Positions 39,988-48,125 of a DNA stretch of 64,000 nucleotides are shown here, piece by piece. Source of the DNA: Modestobacter sp. VKM Ac-2986 (lineage in GTDB: Bacteria; Actinomycetota; Actinomycetes; Mycobacteriales; Geodermatophilaceae); NCBI RefSeq assembly GCF_026967795.1, contig NZ_JAPVBH010000001.1:372001-436000 (forward strand). The letters are read 5' to 3'. Each line of letters begins with the position of its first letter. The stretch's first letter is position 1. A program made the position numbers and the translations under genes. Below the pieces are notes generated by a model, which was not told the origin of the DNA, searched no databases, and saw nothing but the letters and a program-made list of their open reading frames with translations.

Positions 39988-40803
39988 GTGGCCTGGCTGA
40001 CCGACCCCTTCGCGCTCCCCTTCCTGCAGCGCGCGCTGCTCGGGGGGAGTCTGGCCGCGGTCATCTGCGCGGTGGTCGGCACCTGGGTGGTCGTCCGCGG
40101 GATGGCGTTCCTGGGCGAGGCCGTGGCCCACGGGATGCTGCCCGGGGTGGCGGTGGCGGCCCTGGCCGGCTGGCCGCTGCTGGTGGGGGCGGCGGCCAGC
40201 GCCGGGGTGATGAGCGTCGGGGTGGGCGTCGTGGCCCGCCGGACACGACTGTCCTCGGACACCGCCACCGGCCTGCTGTTCGTCGGCATGCTGTCGCTGG
40301 GCGTCGTGATCGTCTCCCGGTCCCGGTCCTTCGCCACCGACCTCACCGCCATCCTCTTCGGCGACGTCCTGGCCATCCAGACCGGCGAGCTGACCACGCT
40401 CGCGGTCGCCCTGCTGCTCATCCTCGCCGTGTGCGCGGTCTCCCACCGCGCCTTCGTCGCCCTGGCCTTCGACCGGCGGACGGCCACGACGCTGGGGCTG
40501 CGCCCCGACGTGGCGAACGTCGTCCTCGGGCTGCTGGTGACCGCGGCGATCGTCGCCTCGTTCCAGGCGCTGGGGTCCCTGCTCGTGGTGGCGCTGCTGC
40601 TGGCCCCGGCCGCGGCGGCGCGGCAGTGGACCCACCGCGTCCCCTCCACGATGGCCCTGGGCGCGGCCTTCGGCGTCACCGCCGTGGTCGCCGGCCTGCT
40701 GCTGTCCTGGCACGCGAGCACCGCCGGCGGCGCCTCGATCGCCGGCTGCTCCGTCGCGCTGGTCGCGGTGTCGGTCGCCGTGCGGGCCGCCGTCCCCCGC
40801 TGA
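39988..40803 (+). CDS. aztB: Zinc ABC transporter permease AztB
   Basis: A 271-residue permease of the ABC-3 (ZnuB/MntB) family with about eight helices: PFLQRALLGGSLAAVICAVVGTWVVVRGMAFLGEAVAHGMLPGV near the N-terminus is the family signature; LRPDVANVVLGLLVTAAIVASFQALGSLLVVALLLAPAAAA is the conserved C-terminal half. GTG start. It moves Zn2+ delivered by AztC across the membrane, powered by AztA. Confidence 0.88.
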   Translation: MAWLTDPFALPFLQRALLGGSLAAVICAVVGTWVVVRGMAFLGEAVAHGMLPGVAVAALAGWPLLVGAAASAGVMSVGVGVVARRTRLSSDTATGLLFVGMLSLGVVIVSRSRSFATDLTAILFGDVLAIQTGELTTLAVALLLILAVCAVSHRAFVALAFDRRTATTLGLRPDVANVVLGLLVTAAIVASFQALGSLLVVALLLAPAAAARQWTHRVPSTMALGAAFGVTAVVAGLLLSWHASTAGGASIAGCSVALVAVSVAVRAAVPR

Positions 40804-40836
40804 ACCACCTCCGTCCTCGACCTCTGGAGATCCCCC

Positions 40837-42066
40837 GTGTCCCGCACCGACCGCGCCCCCCGGCGCGCGAGCCGTCTCGCGCCCGCGCTCGCCCTGGCCC
40901 TGCTCAGCGCCGGGTGCGCCTCGGGCGACCCCGCCGCCGACGAGGCGGCCGTCCCCGCGGGGACGGAGACCGTCCACGGGTTCGTGGCCGGCGCCGAGGA
41001 GCTCACCGAGGCGCAACTGCGGATCAGCTACCTCGACCGGGCCGGTGCGGCCTCCAGCCTGGACCTGCTGACCGGTGAGGACGTCCCGCTGGGGACGGTG
41101 GGCCCCACCGCCTCGGTGGTCAGCGACGGACGCTTCCTGTTCGCCGCCTCCGAGCCCGCCGGGACGCTCACCGTCGTCGACTCCGGCACCTGGACCGTCG
41201 ACCACGGCGACCACACCCACTACTACCGGGCCGAGCCGCGGGTGGTGGGCACGCTGGAGTGGGCCGGTGAGGTGCGGGTGGGCTCTTCGGAGCAGGTGAC
41301 CACCCTCTTCTCCCCGGACGCCGGCGCGGGCGTCGTCCTGGACCGGCTCGCCCTGGGGCAGGGCGAGGTGGCGCAGACCGCGAGCACCACGGCGACGCCC
41401 CACGACGGGGTGCTCCTCCCACTCGGGAGCTCCCTGGTCAGCAGCACCGGGGACCAGGTGCTCGCGCTCGACGCCACCGGGCAGCCGATCGCGGGTGCGC
41501 AGGTCCCGTGCCCGGACGTGCAGGGCGGGGCGAGCACCCGGGTCGGGGTGGTGGTCTCCTGCGCCGACGGTGCGGTGCTGGCCACCGAGGCCGACGGGCA
41601 GGTCGTGTTCGAGACGCTGCCCTACCCCGAGCCGGTCGACCCCGCCGACCGGGCCACCTCGTTCGCCCAGCGACCCGGTCGCCCCACCGTGGCCGCCGTG
41701 TCCGGGGACCGTGGGCTGTGGCTGCTGGACACCCGGGCCCGCAGCTGGCAGCTGGTCCGCACCCCGTCACCGCTCCTGCACGCCGTTGCCGTCGACGACG
41801 GCGAGGACCGCGTCGTCGCCCTCGACGACGCCGGCCGGGTGCTGGTCGTCGATCCGGCGACCGGCGTCACCGCCACCACCGACGTGCTGGCCGCCGCACC
41901 GGAGGACCTGGCCGCGATGACGGTCGAGGTCGACGCCGACCGGGCCTACGTCAACGTGCCCTCGGCGCGGGTGGTGCACGAGATCGACTACGCCGACGGC
42001 GCCCGCATCGCCCGCACCCTGCCGACCGCCGTCACCCCGGCCTTCGTCGCCGAGACCGGCCGATGA
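40837..42066 (+). CDS. AztD-like beta-propeller zinc chaperone lipoprotein (first copy)
   Basis: A 409-residue precursor with a lipoprotein signal (LALALLSAGC, cysteine near 28) and a WD/PQQ-type beta-propeller of repeating VVxxDPATG or LWLLDTRARSW-like strands. A metal-binding-looking DHGDHTHYY lies near residue 130. AztD proteins are periplasmic metallochaperones that hand zinc to AztC. It precedes aztC with a four-base overlap. It is clearly diverged from the second AztD-like protein at 43015, so the two may have different metal affinities. GTG start with TGGAG upstream. Confidence 0.72.
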   Translation: MSRTDRAPRRASRLAPALALALLSAGCASGDPAADEAAVPAGTETVHGFVAGAEELTEAQLRISYLDRAGAASSLDLLTGEDVPLGTVGPTASVVSDGRFLFAASEPAGTLTVVDSGTWTVDHGDHTHYYRAEPRVVGTLEWAGEVRVGSSEQVTTLFSPDAGAGVVLDRLALGQGEVAQTASTTATPHDGVLLPLGSSLVSSTGDQVLALDATGQPIAGAQVPCPDVQGGASTRVGVVVSCADGAVLATEADGQVVFETLPYPEPVDPADRATSFAQRPGRPTVAAVSGDRGLWLLDTRARSWQLVRTPSPLLHAVAVDDGEDRVVALDDAGRVLVVDPATGVTATTDVLAAAPEDLAAMTVEVDADRAYVNVPSARVVHEIDYADGARIARTLPTAVTPAFVAETGR

Positions 42067-42971
42067 GGCGCGGGCTGGGCGGGGCTGCCGCCCTGCTGGT
42101 CGCCGCCGGCGCGCTCACCGGCTGTGGCGCCGGCGCCACGGACCGGCCGCTGGTGGTGGTGACCACCGACGTCCTCGGCGACGTGGTCGGGGAGCTGGTG
42201 GGGGAGCAGGCGGAGGTGGTGACCCTGATGCCGCGCGGGGCGGACCCGCACTCCTTCGAGGTGTCGGCCCAGGACGCGGCGCGGCTGCGCAGTGCCGACC
42301 TCGTGGTCTCCAACGGGCTCGGTCTGGAGGAGGGGCTGGCCACGCAGGTCGACGCCGCCCGCGCCGACGGGGTCCCGGTCGTGGAGGCCGGCGCGGCGAT
42401 CGAGCCCCTGCAGTGGGTGAGCGAGGACGCCTCCGGGGTCGACCCGCACTTCTGGACCGACCCGGCGCGGATGGCCACGGTCACCGGCGTGCTCGCCGAC
42501 GCCCTCGCCGAGCACGTCGACGGACTGGACGCCGACGTGCTGGCCGCCGACGTCGCGGACTACCAGGGGCAGCTGGCGGAGCTGGACGCCTGGATGGCCG
42601 ACCAGCTGGCCCAGGTGCCCGCGGACCGCCGCGACCTGGTGACCAACCACCACGTCTTCGGCTACCTGGCCGACCGCTTCGGCTTCACCGTGGTCGGGGC
42701 GGTCGTGCCCAGCGGGACGACGCTGGCCGCGCCCAGCGCCAGTGACCTGGCCGAGCTGGCGACCAGCGTCCGCGAGGCCGGGGTGCGGACGATCTTCGTC
42801 GACTCCTCCCAGCCGGACCGCCTGGCGCAGGTGCTGGCCGAGCAGGCCGCGGTCGACGTCGCCGTCACCCCGCTGTTCACCGAGTCGCTGTCCGGGCCCG
42901 GGGAGGGGGCGGAGACGTACCTGGCGATGATGCGGTCGAACACCGAGGACATCGTCGCCGGGCTCCGCTGA
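42063..42971 (+). CDS. aztC: Zinc ABC transporter substrate-binding lipoprotein AztC
   Basis: A 302-residue cluster A-I binding protein with lipobox GALTGC (cysteine 21). Likely Zn ligands are His63 (ADPHSFE), His129 (VDPHFW) and His196/197 (TNHHVFGY). The fourth position, usually Asp in a DSLG motif, is in TESLSGPG here. It lacks the His-rich loop of ZnuA, as is typical for AztC, which receives zinc from AztD instead. It overlaps the upstream AztD-like gene by ATGA. Confidence 0.87.
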   Translation: MRRGLGGAAALLVAAGALTGCGAGATDRPLVVVTTDVLGDVVGELVGEQAEVVTLMPRGADPHSFEVSAQDAARLRSADLVVSNGLGLEEGLATQVDAARADGVPVVEAGAAIEPLQWVSEDASGVDPHFWTDPARMATVTGVLADALAEHVDGLDADVLAADVADYQGQLAELDAWMADQLAQVPADRRDLVTNHHVFGYLADRFGFTVVGAVVPSGTTLAAPSASDLAELATSVREAGVRTIFVDSSQPDRLAQVLAEQAAVDVAVTPLFTESLSGPGEGAETYLAMMRSNTEDIVAGLR

Positions 42972-42984
42972 CCCACCCATGAAC

Positions 42985-43001
42985 ATGACAATCGTTCTAG
43001 A
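42985..43001 (+). promoter_or_regulatory. Candidate Zur box before the second aztD-like gene
   Basis: ATGACAATCGTTCTAGA in an unusually AT-rich patch 14 bases after the aztC stop. It shares the TGAnAATCRYT core with the aztA-aztB site. A TAGATA -10-like element overlaps its end (42998-43003), so the gene may have its own zinc-controlled, nearly leaderless promoter. Confidence 0.5.
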
Positions 43002-43014
43002 TAAGGTGTCCGGC

Positions 43015-44265
43015 ATGACCAGCTCACGCACGTCCTTCCCGGTCGGGGTGGCAGGTGTCGGCGTCGCCGCCCTGCTCCTGACCGGTTGCTCCTCCGACTC
43101 CTCCGCTGCCGCCGGCACGCCGTCCGCCGCGCCGTCCGCGGCTGCGGTGTCCGAGGCCGCCGCCGAGGTCCCCGCCGCCCAGCCGCGGCTCACCCTCACC
43201 TACGACGGGGGCCTGCTCGTCCTCGACGCGGCCACCCTCGAGGTGGTCGGCGACCTGCCGATCGAGGGGTTCACCCGGGTCAACGCCGCCGGTGACGGCC
43301 GGCACGCCCTGGTCACCACCGAGCAGGGCTTCCAGGTCCTCGACGCCGGGGTGTGGACCGACGGTGGGACCTCCTACGCGGGCGGCCCGGAGCTGACCGA
43401 CGACGTCTTCACCGCCGCCAAGGCCGGGCACGTCGTCGTCCACGGCGACCGCACGATCCTCTTCGCCGACGGCACCGGGGACATCACCTCCTTCGAGACC
43501 GCCGCCCTGCTGGACTCCGAGGGCCTGCCGGAGACCCGCTCGTGGGAGTCCGAGGCGGCCCACCACGGCGTGGCCATCGAGCTCGAGGACGGCACGCTGC
43601 TCACCACCCTCGGGACCGAGGACGGGCGCACCGGTGTCCGGGTGCTCGACCCCGCCGGCCAGGAGACCGCCCGCGCCGAGAACTGCCCGGGCGTCCACGG
43701 CGAGGGCACGGTCGCCGGTGAGGTCGCCGTCTTCGGCTGCGAGGACGGCGTGCTGGTCTACGACGGGGAGTTCACCAAGCTCGACGCCCCCGACGAGTTC
43801 GGCCGCACCGGCAACGTCTTCACCACCGAGACCTCCCCGGTCGCCCTCGGCGACTACCGCAGCGACCCGGACGCGGAGGGGTCGCTGCTGTCGGCGGTCA
43901 CCCTGATCGACACCGCGGCCGACCGGCTGCAGGTCGTGCCGCTGCCCGAGGGTGTCCAGTACACGTTCCGGGACCTGGCCCGCGGGCCGCAGGACGACGC
44001 CGTGCTCCTGGGCACCGACGGCGCCGTGCACGTCATGGACGAGACGAGCGGGGCGCTGCTGGCCAGCCACCCGGTCATCGACCCGTGGGAGGGGCCGGCC
44101 GAGTGGCAGGACCCGCACCCGGCGATCAAGGTCCACGACGGCATGGCCTACGTGACCGAGCCGGCCGCCGACGCCGTCCACGCCCTCGACCTGGCCACCG
44201 GCGAGGTCGTCGCCTCCGTCGAGCTGGACGCCACGCCCAACGAGCTGGCCGTCGTCGCGGGCTGA
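43015..44265 (+). CDS. aztD: Zinc metallochaperone AztD
   Basis: A 416-residue precursor with a lipoprotein signal (GVGVAALLLTGC, cysteine about 25), an Ala/Ser/Pro linker and a beta-propeller. Metal-ligand candidates include HH in ESEAAHHGVAIEL, ENCPGVHGEG and DPHPAIKVHDGMAYV. These match AztD, which binds zinc in the extracytoplasmic space and transfers it to AztC. ATG 43015 is chosen because the signal peptide begins there; ATG 42979 is in frame but overlaps the Zur box. A strong terminator follows. Confidence 0.82.
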   Translation: MTSSRTSFPVGVAGVGVAALLLTGCSSDSSAAAGTPSAAPSAAAVSEAAAEVPAAQPRLTLTYDGGLLVLDAATLEVVGDLPIEGFTRVNAAGDGRHALVTTEQGFQVLDAGVWTDGGTSYAGGPELTDDVFTAAKAGHVVVHGDRTILFADGTGDITSFETAALLDSEGLPETRSWESEAAHHGVAIELEDGTLLTTLGTEDGRTGVRVLDPAGQETARAENCPGVHGEGTVAGEVAVFGCEDGVLVYDGEFTKLDAPDEFGRTGNVFTTETSPVALGDYRSDPDAEGSLLSAVTLIDTAADRLQVVPLPEGVQYTFRDLARGPQDDAVLLGTDGAVHVMDETSGALLASHPVIDPWEGPAEWQDPHPAIKVHDGMAYVTEPAADAVHALDLATGEVVASVELDATPNELAVVAG

Positions 44266-44312
44266 CTCCCACCGGGCCGCGGCACGCCCCGGCCCCTCGG
44301 GGCGGGTCCGAC

Positions 44313-44345
44313 CGCCTGCCCGCCGCACCGTGCGGCGGGCAGGCG
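44313..44345. terminator. Strong hairpin terminator after aztD
   Basis: CGCCTGCCCGCCGCA and TGCGGCGGGCAGGCG form a perfect 15 bp stem with a 3-base loop. It separates aztD from the convergent cysteine hydrolase gene. Confidence 0.85.
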
Positions 44346-44391
44346 CGAGGCCGGAGCGGGGGACCTGCTCGCGTGCGGTGGCCGCCGGGCG

Positions 44392-45018
44392 TCAGCCGGC
44401 GGCGGCCTGGGTGGCGGAGACGACCAGGTTCGACCCGGGCAGCGTGGTCCCGGCCTCGACCGCCTGCGTCCACCCTGCGGTGTCGGTGACGGCGGCCCAG
44501 TTCGAGTGCAGCAGGGCCAGCAGGGTGGTGTGCACCGTGCGGGCGTCGACCGAGCCGGCCTCGTTGGACAGGCCGATCGCGCCGGTGGCGTCGGAGAGCA
44601 CCTCGACGGCCAGCCCGTGCGTCTCGGCCTCGGCGGCGGAGGCGAGCACGCAGTTGTTGGTCATGTAGCCGACCAGGGTGAGCGTGTCGACGTCCCGCTC
44701 CCGCAGCCAGTCCAGCAGTCCGGTCCCGGCGAAGACCGTGCCGTACTGCTTCTCCGCGTGGAACGACCCGGGCTGCACGCGCTGCGCGACCTCGGGGTGC
44801 AGCTGCCACTCCGGCGTCGTCGGGTCGAACACCGGCGCCCCCTCGCCGGCGGTGTGCTGGAGCACGGCCACCGGGACCTCGGCCCGGTCCGCTGCGTCGA
44901 GGGCCGCGGCGATCCGGGGCAGGGACTCCGCGTGCGGCGGGTACTCGATCTCGAGCGGGCCGGAGAAGTACTGCTGCTGGACGTCGATGACGACGAGGGC
45001 GCGGCGGGGGGAGGTCAT
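44392..45018 (-). CDS. Isochorismatase-like cysteine hydrolase
   Basis: A 208-residue enzyme with the catalytic set Asp (ALVVIDVQQQY), Lys (FHAEKQYGTVF) and Cys (YMTNNCVLASAAEAE). It hydrolyses an amide, ester or vinyl ether; the family is nicotinamidase/isochorismatase-like. ATG 45018 lies about 115 bases from a divergent GlxA-type regulator, a common pairing in which the regulator controls the hydrolase. Confidence 0.85.
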   Translation of the reverse strand: MTSPRRALVVIDVQQQYFSGPLEIEYPPHAESLPRIAAALDAADRAEVPVAVLQHTAGEGAPVFDPTTPEWQLHPEVAQRVQPGSFHAEKQYGTVFAGTGLLDWLRERDVDTLTLVGYMTNNCVLASAAEAETHGLAVEVLSDATGAIGLSNEAGSVDARTVHTTLLALLHSNWAAVTDTAGWTQAVEAGTTLPGSNLVVSATQAAAG

Positions 45019-45132
45019 GGGGTCTCCTGGGGACGGCGGTGGGGACGGCCCCACTCTGCGCTCGTCGCAGGATCCGGGACATCGGCACAGGGGCACACTT
45101 GCGATGGGACTGTGCCAACCGGAGGGAGTGCC

Positions 45133-46095
45133 GTGCGGATCGCCATCCACGCCTTCGACGGCGTGACGATGTTCCACCTCGCGGTGCCCCAGATGGTGTT
45201 CGACGAGGTGCGCCGGCAGGGGCTGGGTGCGTGGGAGACCGTCCTGTTCGGCGACCGGCCCGGCAGCATCCGGACGGCGGAGGGCCACCGGATCGGGGAC
45301 GTCGCCGGACCGGCCGCCGCCGAGGACGCCGACGTCGTCGTCGTCCCCTCGTGGTCAGCCGACGGTCGCCCCGCCACCCCGGCGCTGCAGGACGTGCTCC
45401 GCGCCGGCCATGCGCGGGGCGCGACCGTCGCCGGGCTCTGCCTGGGCGCCCTCGCGGTCGCCGACGCGGGGCTGCTGTCCGGGCGGAGTGCCGTGACCCA
45501 CTGGGCGGCCTTCGGCGCGATGGCCGACCGGCATCCCGACGTCGCCCTCGACACCGCCGTGCTCTACATCGACCACGGGGACGTCCTCACCTCGGCGGGC
45601 ACCGCCTCGGGCCTCGACGCCTGCCTGCACCTGGTGCGGGTCCGGCTGGGTGCGGACGCCGCCAACCGCGTCGCCCGCAGCCTGGTCGTGGCGCCCCACC
45701 GGCTGGGCGGGCAGGCGCAGTACATCGAGCGGCCGCTGCCGGCCTCGGCGGAGCAGGACCCGATCGCCGACGTCCAGGCGTGGGCGCTCACCCGCCTGGA
45801 CGGCTCGCTGACCGTGGCCGAGCTGGCCGCGGCGGCCCACATGAGCCGTCGCACGTTCATCCGCGCCTTCCAGGCCTCGACCGGCACGACGCCGGCGGTC
45901 TGGGTCCGGTCGCGTCGCCTGGACCTGGCCCGCCGGCTGCTGGAGACCACGGACGCCCCGGTCGACCACGTCGCGACCGCGTGCGGCTTCGGCAGCCCGG
46001 TGACCCTGCGCCAGGCCTTCGCGGCGGCCTTCCGCACGTCGCCGTCGGACTACCGGCGCCAGTTCAGCACCCGCTCCCCGTCCGGCGGGGCCTGA
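45133..46095 (+). CDS. GlxA family regulator (DJ-1/PfpI domain + AraC helix-turn-helix)
   Basis: A 320-residue regulator. Residues 1 to about 185 form a DJ-1/PfpI-like domain (IAIHAFDGVTMFHLAVPQMVF, GATVAGLCLGALAVADAGLL with the elbow Cys, THWAAFGAMADRHPDV). The C-terminus has two AraC-type helix-turn-helix motifs (LTVAELAAAAHMSRRTFIRAFQASTG; VDHVATACGFGSPVTLRQAF). GTG 45133 follows GGAGGG with 6-base spacing. It probably controls the divergent cysteine hydrolase in response to an amide or quaternary-amine ligand. Confidence 0.88.
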   Translation: MRIAIHAFDGVTMFHLAVPQMVFDEVRRQGLGAWETVLFGDRPGSIRTAEGHRIGDVAGPAAAEDADVVVVPSWSADGRPATPALQDVLRAGHARGATVAGLCLGALAVADAGLLSGRSAVTHWAAFGAMADRHPDVALDTAVLYIDHGDVLTSAGTASGLDACLHLVRVRLGADAANRVARSLVVAPHRLGGQAQYIERPLPASAEQDPIADVQAWALTRLDGSLTVAELAAAAHMSRRTFIRAFQASTGTTPAVWVRSRRLDLARRLLETTDAPVDHVATACGFGSPVTLRQAFAAAFRTSPSDYRRQFSTRSPSGGA

Positions 46096-46096
46096 C

Positions 46097-46123
46097 CCGG
46101 CGGGCTCCCGCACCCCCCGCCGG
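46097..46123. terminator. Hairpin between convergent genes
   Basis: CCGGCGGG and CCCGCCGG pair around 11 bases immediately after the glxA-type stop, before the converging DUF4260 gene end. Confidence 0.5.
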
Positions 46124-46137
46124 TCCGTGCGCGGGGG

Positions 46138-46599
46138 TCAGCGGTGCTGTGCTCGGGAGTGGCCGGGCCCCTTGCTGCCCAGGTGGGTGTGCCCGGAGCC
46201 GGAGTCGTACTTCACGCCGTAGCCCAGCGCGCGGTCCAGGCCGAGGTGGAACAGACCCACGGCGCCGGCGACGGTGAGCCCGGTGACGTCCCAGGCCAGG
46301 CCCGCGACCAGCAGGGCCACCGGCAGCGGGGCGGTGTGCGCCAGGTCGTAGGTCCACGCGCCCACCCGGTCGCCGGCGAGGTGGCCGAACGCGGCGAGGT
46401 CGGGCACGAGGAACAGCGCCGGGACCAGCCGCCAGGAGGTGCCGGTGGTGCCGTGGACGACGAGCGCGGCCACGGCGAGGGCCAGCCCCTCGGCCTGCAG
46501 CCAGACGCGGGGCTGGCCGGTCACCACGCCCGGAGCCGTGGTCACGGTGGGAGCGGTCGCGGCGGGGGCGGTCGGGGTGGCGGACAGGGTGCTGGTCAC
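46138..46599 (-). CDS. DUF4260 family membrane protein
   Basis: A 153-residue membrane protein. After a 40-residue Thr/Ala-rich N-terminus come four helices: EGLALAVAALVVHG, LVPALFLVPDLAAFGHLAG, TAPLPVALLVAGLAWDVTG and VAGAVGLFHLGLDRALGYGVKY. The final LFHLGLDRALGYG matches DUF4260. Function unknown. GTG 46599 overlaps the tetR stop (GTGA), so it is the third gene of the hydrolase-tetR operon. Confidence 0.8.
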   Translation of the reverse strand: MTSTLSATPTAPAATAPTVTTAPGVVTGQPRVWLQAEGLALAVAALVVHGTTGTSWRLVPALFLVPDLAAFGHLAGDRVGAWTYDLAHTAPLPVALLVAGLAWDVTGLTVAGAVGLFHLGLDRALGYGVKYDSGSGHTHLGSKGPGHSRAQHR

Positions 46600-47216
46600 G
46601 ACGGTGCTCCACGGTGTGCGGTCGGGGCGGGGGTGGGCGGGGTCTGCTGAGCGGGCCGGGCACGCAGGCCCAGGTCGACGAGGTCGACGAGCCAGTCGAA
46701 GCTCTCGTCGGTCGCGGTGCCCCACTGGAAGCCGCCGCCGGCCTCGATGGTGGCGAAGCCGTGGAAGATGCTGCGCAGCGCGCGCAGGGCGTGGGTCGCG
46801 TCGCCCGGGGCGATGTCGTAGCCGCGCAGCACAGCGCTGAAGGGCGCCAGGCTCCGTGCCGCGGCGAGGGCGACCGGGTCGTCGGGGCTGGTCAGGTCCA
46901 GGCCGATGGTGGCGGCGTACCGGCCGGGGTGGGCCAGCACGAAGTCGCGCAGCGCCCGGGCCGCCCCTCGCAGCGCGTCCCGGCCCGCCCGGCCCTGGAC
47001 GGCCGCACCGATCGCGACCGCGGCCTCGTCCAGTGCGAGGGCGGCGATCCGGCGGTTGAGGTCCTCCTGGCTCGCGACGTGCTTGTAGAGCGAGGGGGTG
47101 CGCACGCCGAGCCGCTCGGCCAGCCGGCCCATGGTGAGGCCGGCGAAGCCGACCTCGTCGGCGAGGTCGGCGCCGGCCGCGACGACCGCGGCCGTGCCGA
47201 GTCCGGCCCTAGGCAC
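46596..47216 (-). CDS. TetR family transcriptional regulator (WHG domain)
   Basis: A 206-residue regulator. Helix-turn-helix: LADEVGFAGLTMGRLAERLGVRTPSLYKHVASQEDL. The C-terminal domain (FVLAHPGRYAATIGL, ALRSIFHGFATIEAGGGFQW) is the TetR_C_33/WHG type. Its GTG start overlaps the alpha/beta-hydrolase stop region by 8 bases. It likely represses its own operon through the GCGTTAGCCAA repeats at 48080-48110. Confidence 0.87.
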   Translation of the reverse strand: MPRAGLGTAAVVAAGADLADEVGFAGLTMGRLAERLGVRTPSLYKHVASQEDLNRRIAALALDEAAVAIGAAVQGRAGRDALRGAARALRDFVLAHPGRYAATIGLDLTSPDDPVALAAARSLAPFSAVLRGYDIAPGDATHALRALRSIFHGFATIEAGGGFQWGTATDESFDWLVDLVDLGLRARPAQQTPPTPAPTAHRGAPS

Positions 47217-48042
47217 GCGCGCCGGCCAGGAAGGTCAGCATCGCGGTGGCCACCCGGGCCGGGGCCTGGACGTGCGGGTAGTGCCCGGCGCCCTCGACCA
47301 TCTCCAGCCGGCCCAGGCCGGTGGGCAGGTCGGCGACGATCGCCTCGCCCTCGGCCTGCGGGGAGACCCAGTCGCAGTCGGCACTGCCCTGCACCACCAG
47401 GACCGGACAGCGGACGTTGCCCAGCTGCGCCCCGGCGTCCACCGGCGGGGTCTTGCCCATCGCCTGCAGCGCCTTCATCCGGCCCGGCTCGGCGAGCATC
47501 GCGGTGATCCGGGCCGTGCGGGTGTCCCAGTCGGCGGGCTTGGTGCCGGGGTGGGCGACGTCGAGGTACTTGGTCCACTGGGCGGCGCTGCCGAACACCG
47601 TGGCGCCGAGCAGGTGCACCATGCCGCGGCGGTAGGAGGCCACCCGCAGGTCGCCCAGGCTCATCGACTGCTTGCGCGTGAACGGCGCCAGCTCGACCAC
47701 CGCGGTGACCAGCTCCGGCGCCGTGGCCGCGGCGATGGTGACCGCCCCGCCGGCGATGGAGTGACCGACCAGCACGGCCGGGCCGCCCAGGTGGCGCACC
47801 AGGGCGAGCAGGTCGCCGGCGATGGCGGTGCGGGAGTAGGACGCCCACTCGGCGCTGGACTCCCCGCACCCGCGCAGGTCCACCGCGGCGACCCGGTAGC
47901 CGGCCTCGACCAGGGCGGGGGTGAGGGAGCGGTAGGCCTCCCGGCTGTCGCCCATGCCGTGGGCGAGCACGAGGAGCTGCCCGGTCGTGCCGGTCACCTC
48001 GTAGGCGAGGGTGCCGCCGTCGACGGTCAGGTACTCGGTCAT
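47209..48042 (-). CDS. Alpha/beta-hydrolase
   Basis: A 277-residue alpha/beta-hydrolase fold protein: LLVLAHGMGDSREAYRSL (oxyanion HGM), VAAVDLRGCGESS, VLVGHSIAGGAVTIAAA with nucleophile Ser in GHSIAG, acid in VVQGSADCDW and catalytic His in EGAGHYPHVQAP. Close in architecture to haloperoxidase/epoxide-hydrolase-like enzymes. ATG 48042 follows CTGGAGG. It is the first gene of a TetR-controlled operon. Confidence 0.87.
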   Translation of the reverse strand: MTEYLTVDGGTLAYEVTGTTGQLLVLAHGMGDSREAYRSLTPALVEAGYRVAAVDLRGCGESSAEWASYSRTAIAGDLLALVRHLGGPAVLVGHSIAGGAVTIAAATAPELVTAVVELAPFTRKQSMSLGDLRVASYRRGMVHLLGATVFGSAAQWTKYLDVAHPGTKPADWDTRTARITAMLAEPGRMKALQAMGKTPPVDAGAQLGNVRCPVLVVQGSADCDWVSPQAEGEAIVADLPTGLGRLEMVEGAGHYPHVQAPARVATAMLTFLAGARA

Positions 48043-48079
48043 GTCTGCCTCCAGGCATCCGGTGCCGCAGTGGCTCACT

Positions 48080-48110
48080 GCGTTAGCCAAAAGCTAGCAG
48101 CGTTAGCCAA
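48080..48110. promoter_or_regulatory. TetR operator: two direct repeats of GCGTTAGCCAA
   Basis: GCGTTAGCCAA at 48080-48090 and again at 48100-48110. TAGCCAAAAGCTA inside forms an inverted repeat. The repeats bracket the -10 of the minus-strand promoter, so a bound regulator would block RNA polymerase. The nearest regulator is the TetR encoded in the operon. Confidence 0.65.
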
Positions 48111-48118
48111 CGTGTCAA
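48091..48118 (-). promoter_or_regulatory. Sigma-70-type promoter of the hydrolase-tetR operon
   Basis: On the minus strand a perfect -35 TTGACA (48118-48113) is followed after 16 bases by TAGCTT (48096-48091). The transcript would start about 40 bases before the hydrolase ATG. This is the clearest promoter in the window, and the operator repeats overlap it. Confidence 0.65.
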
Positions 48119-48125
48119 GGGGCGA

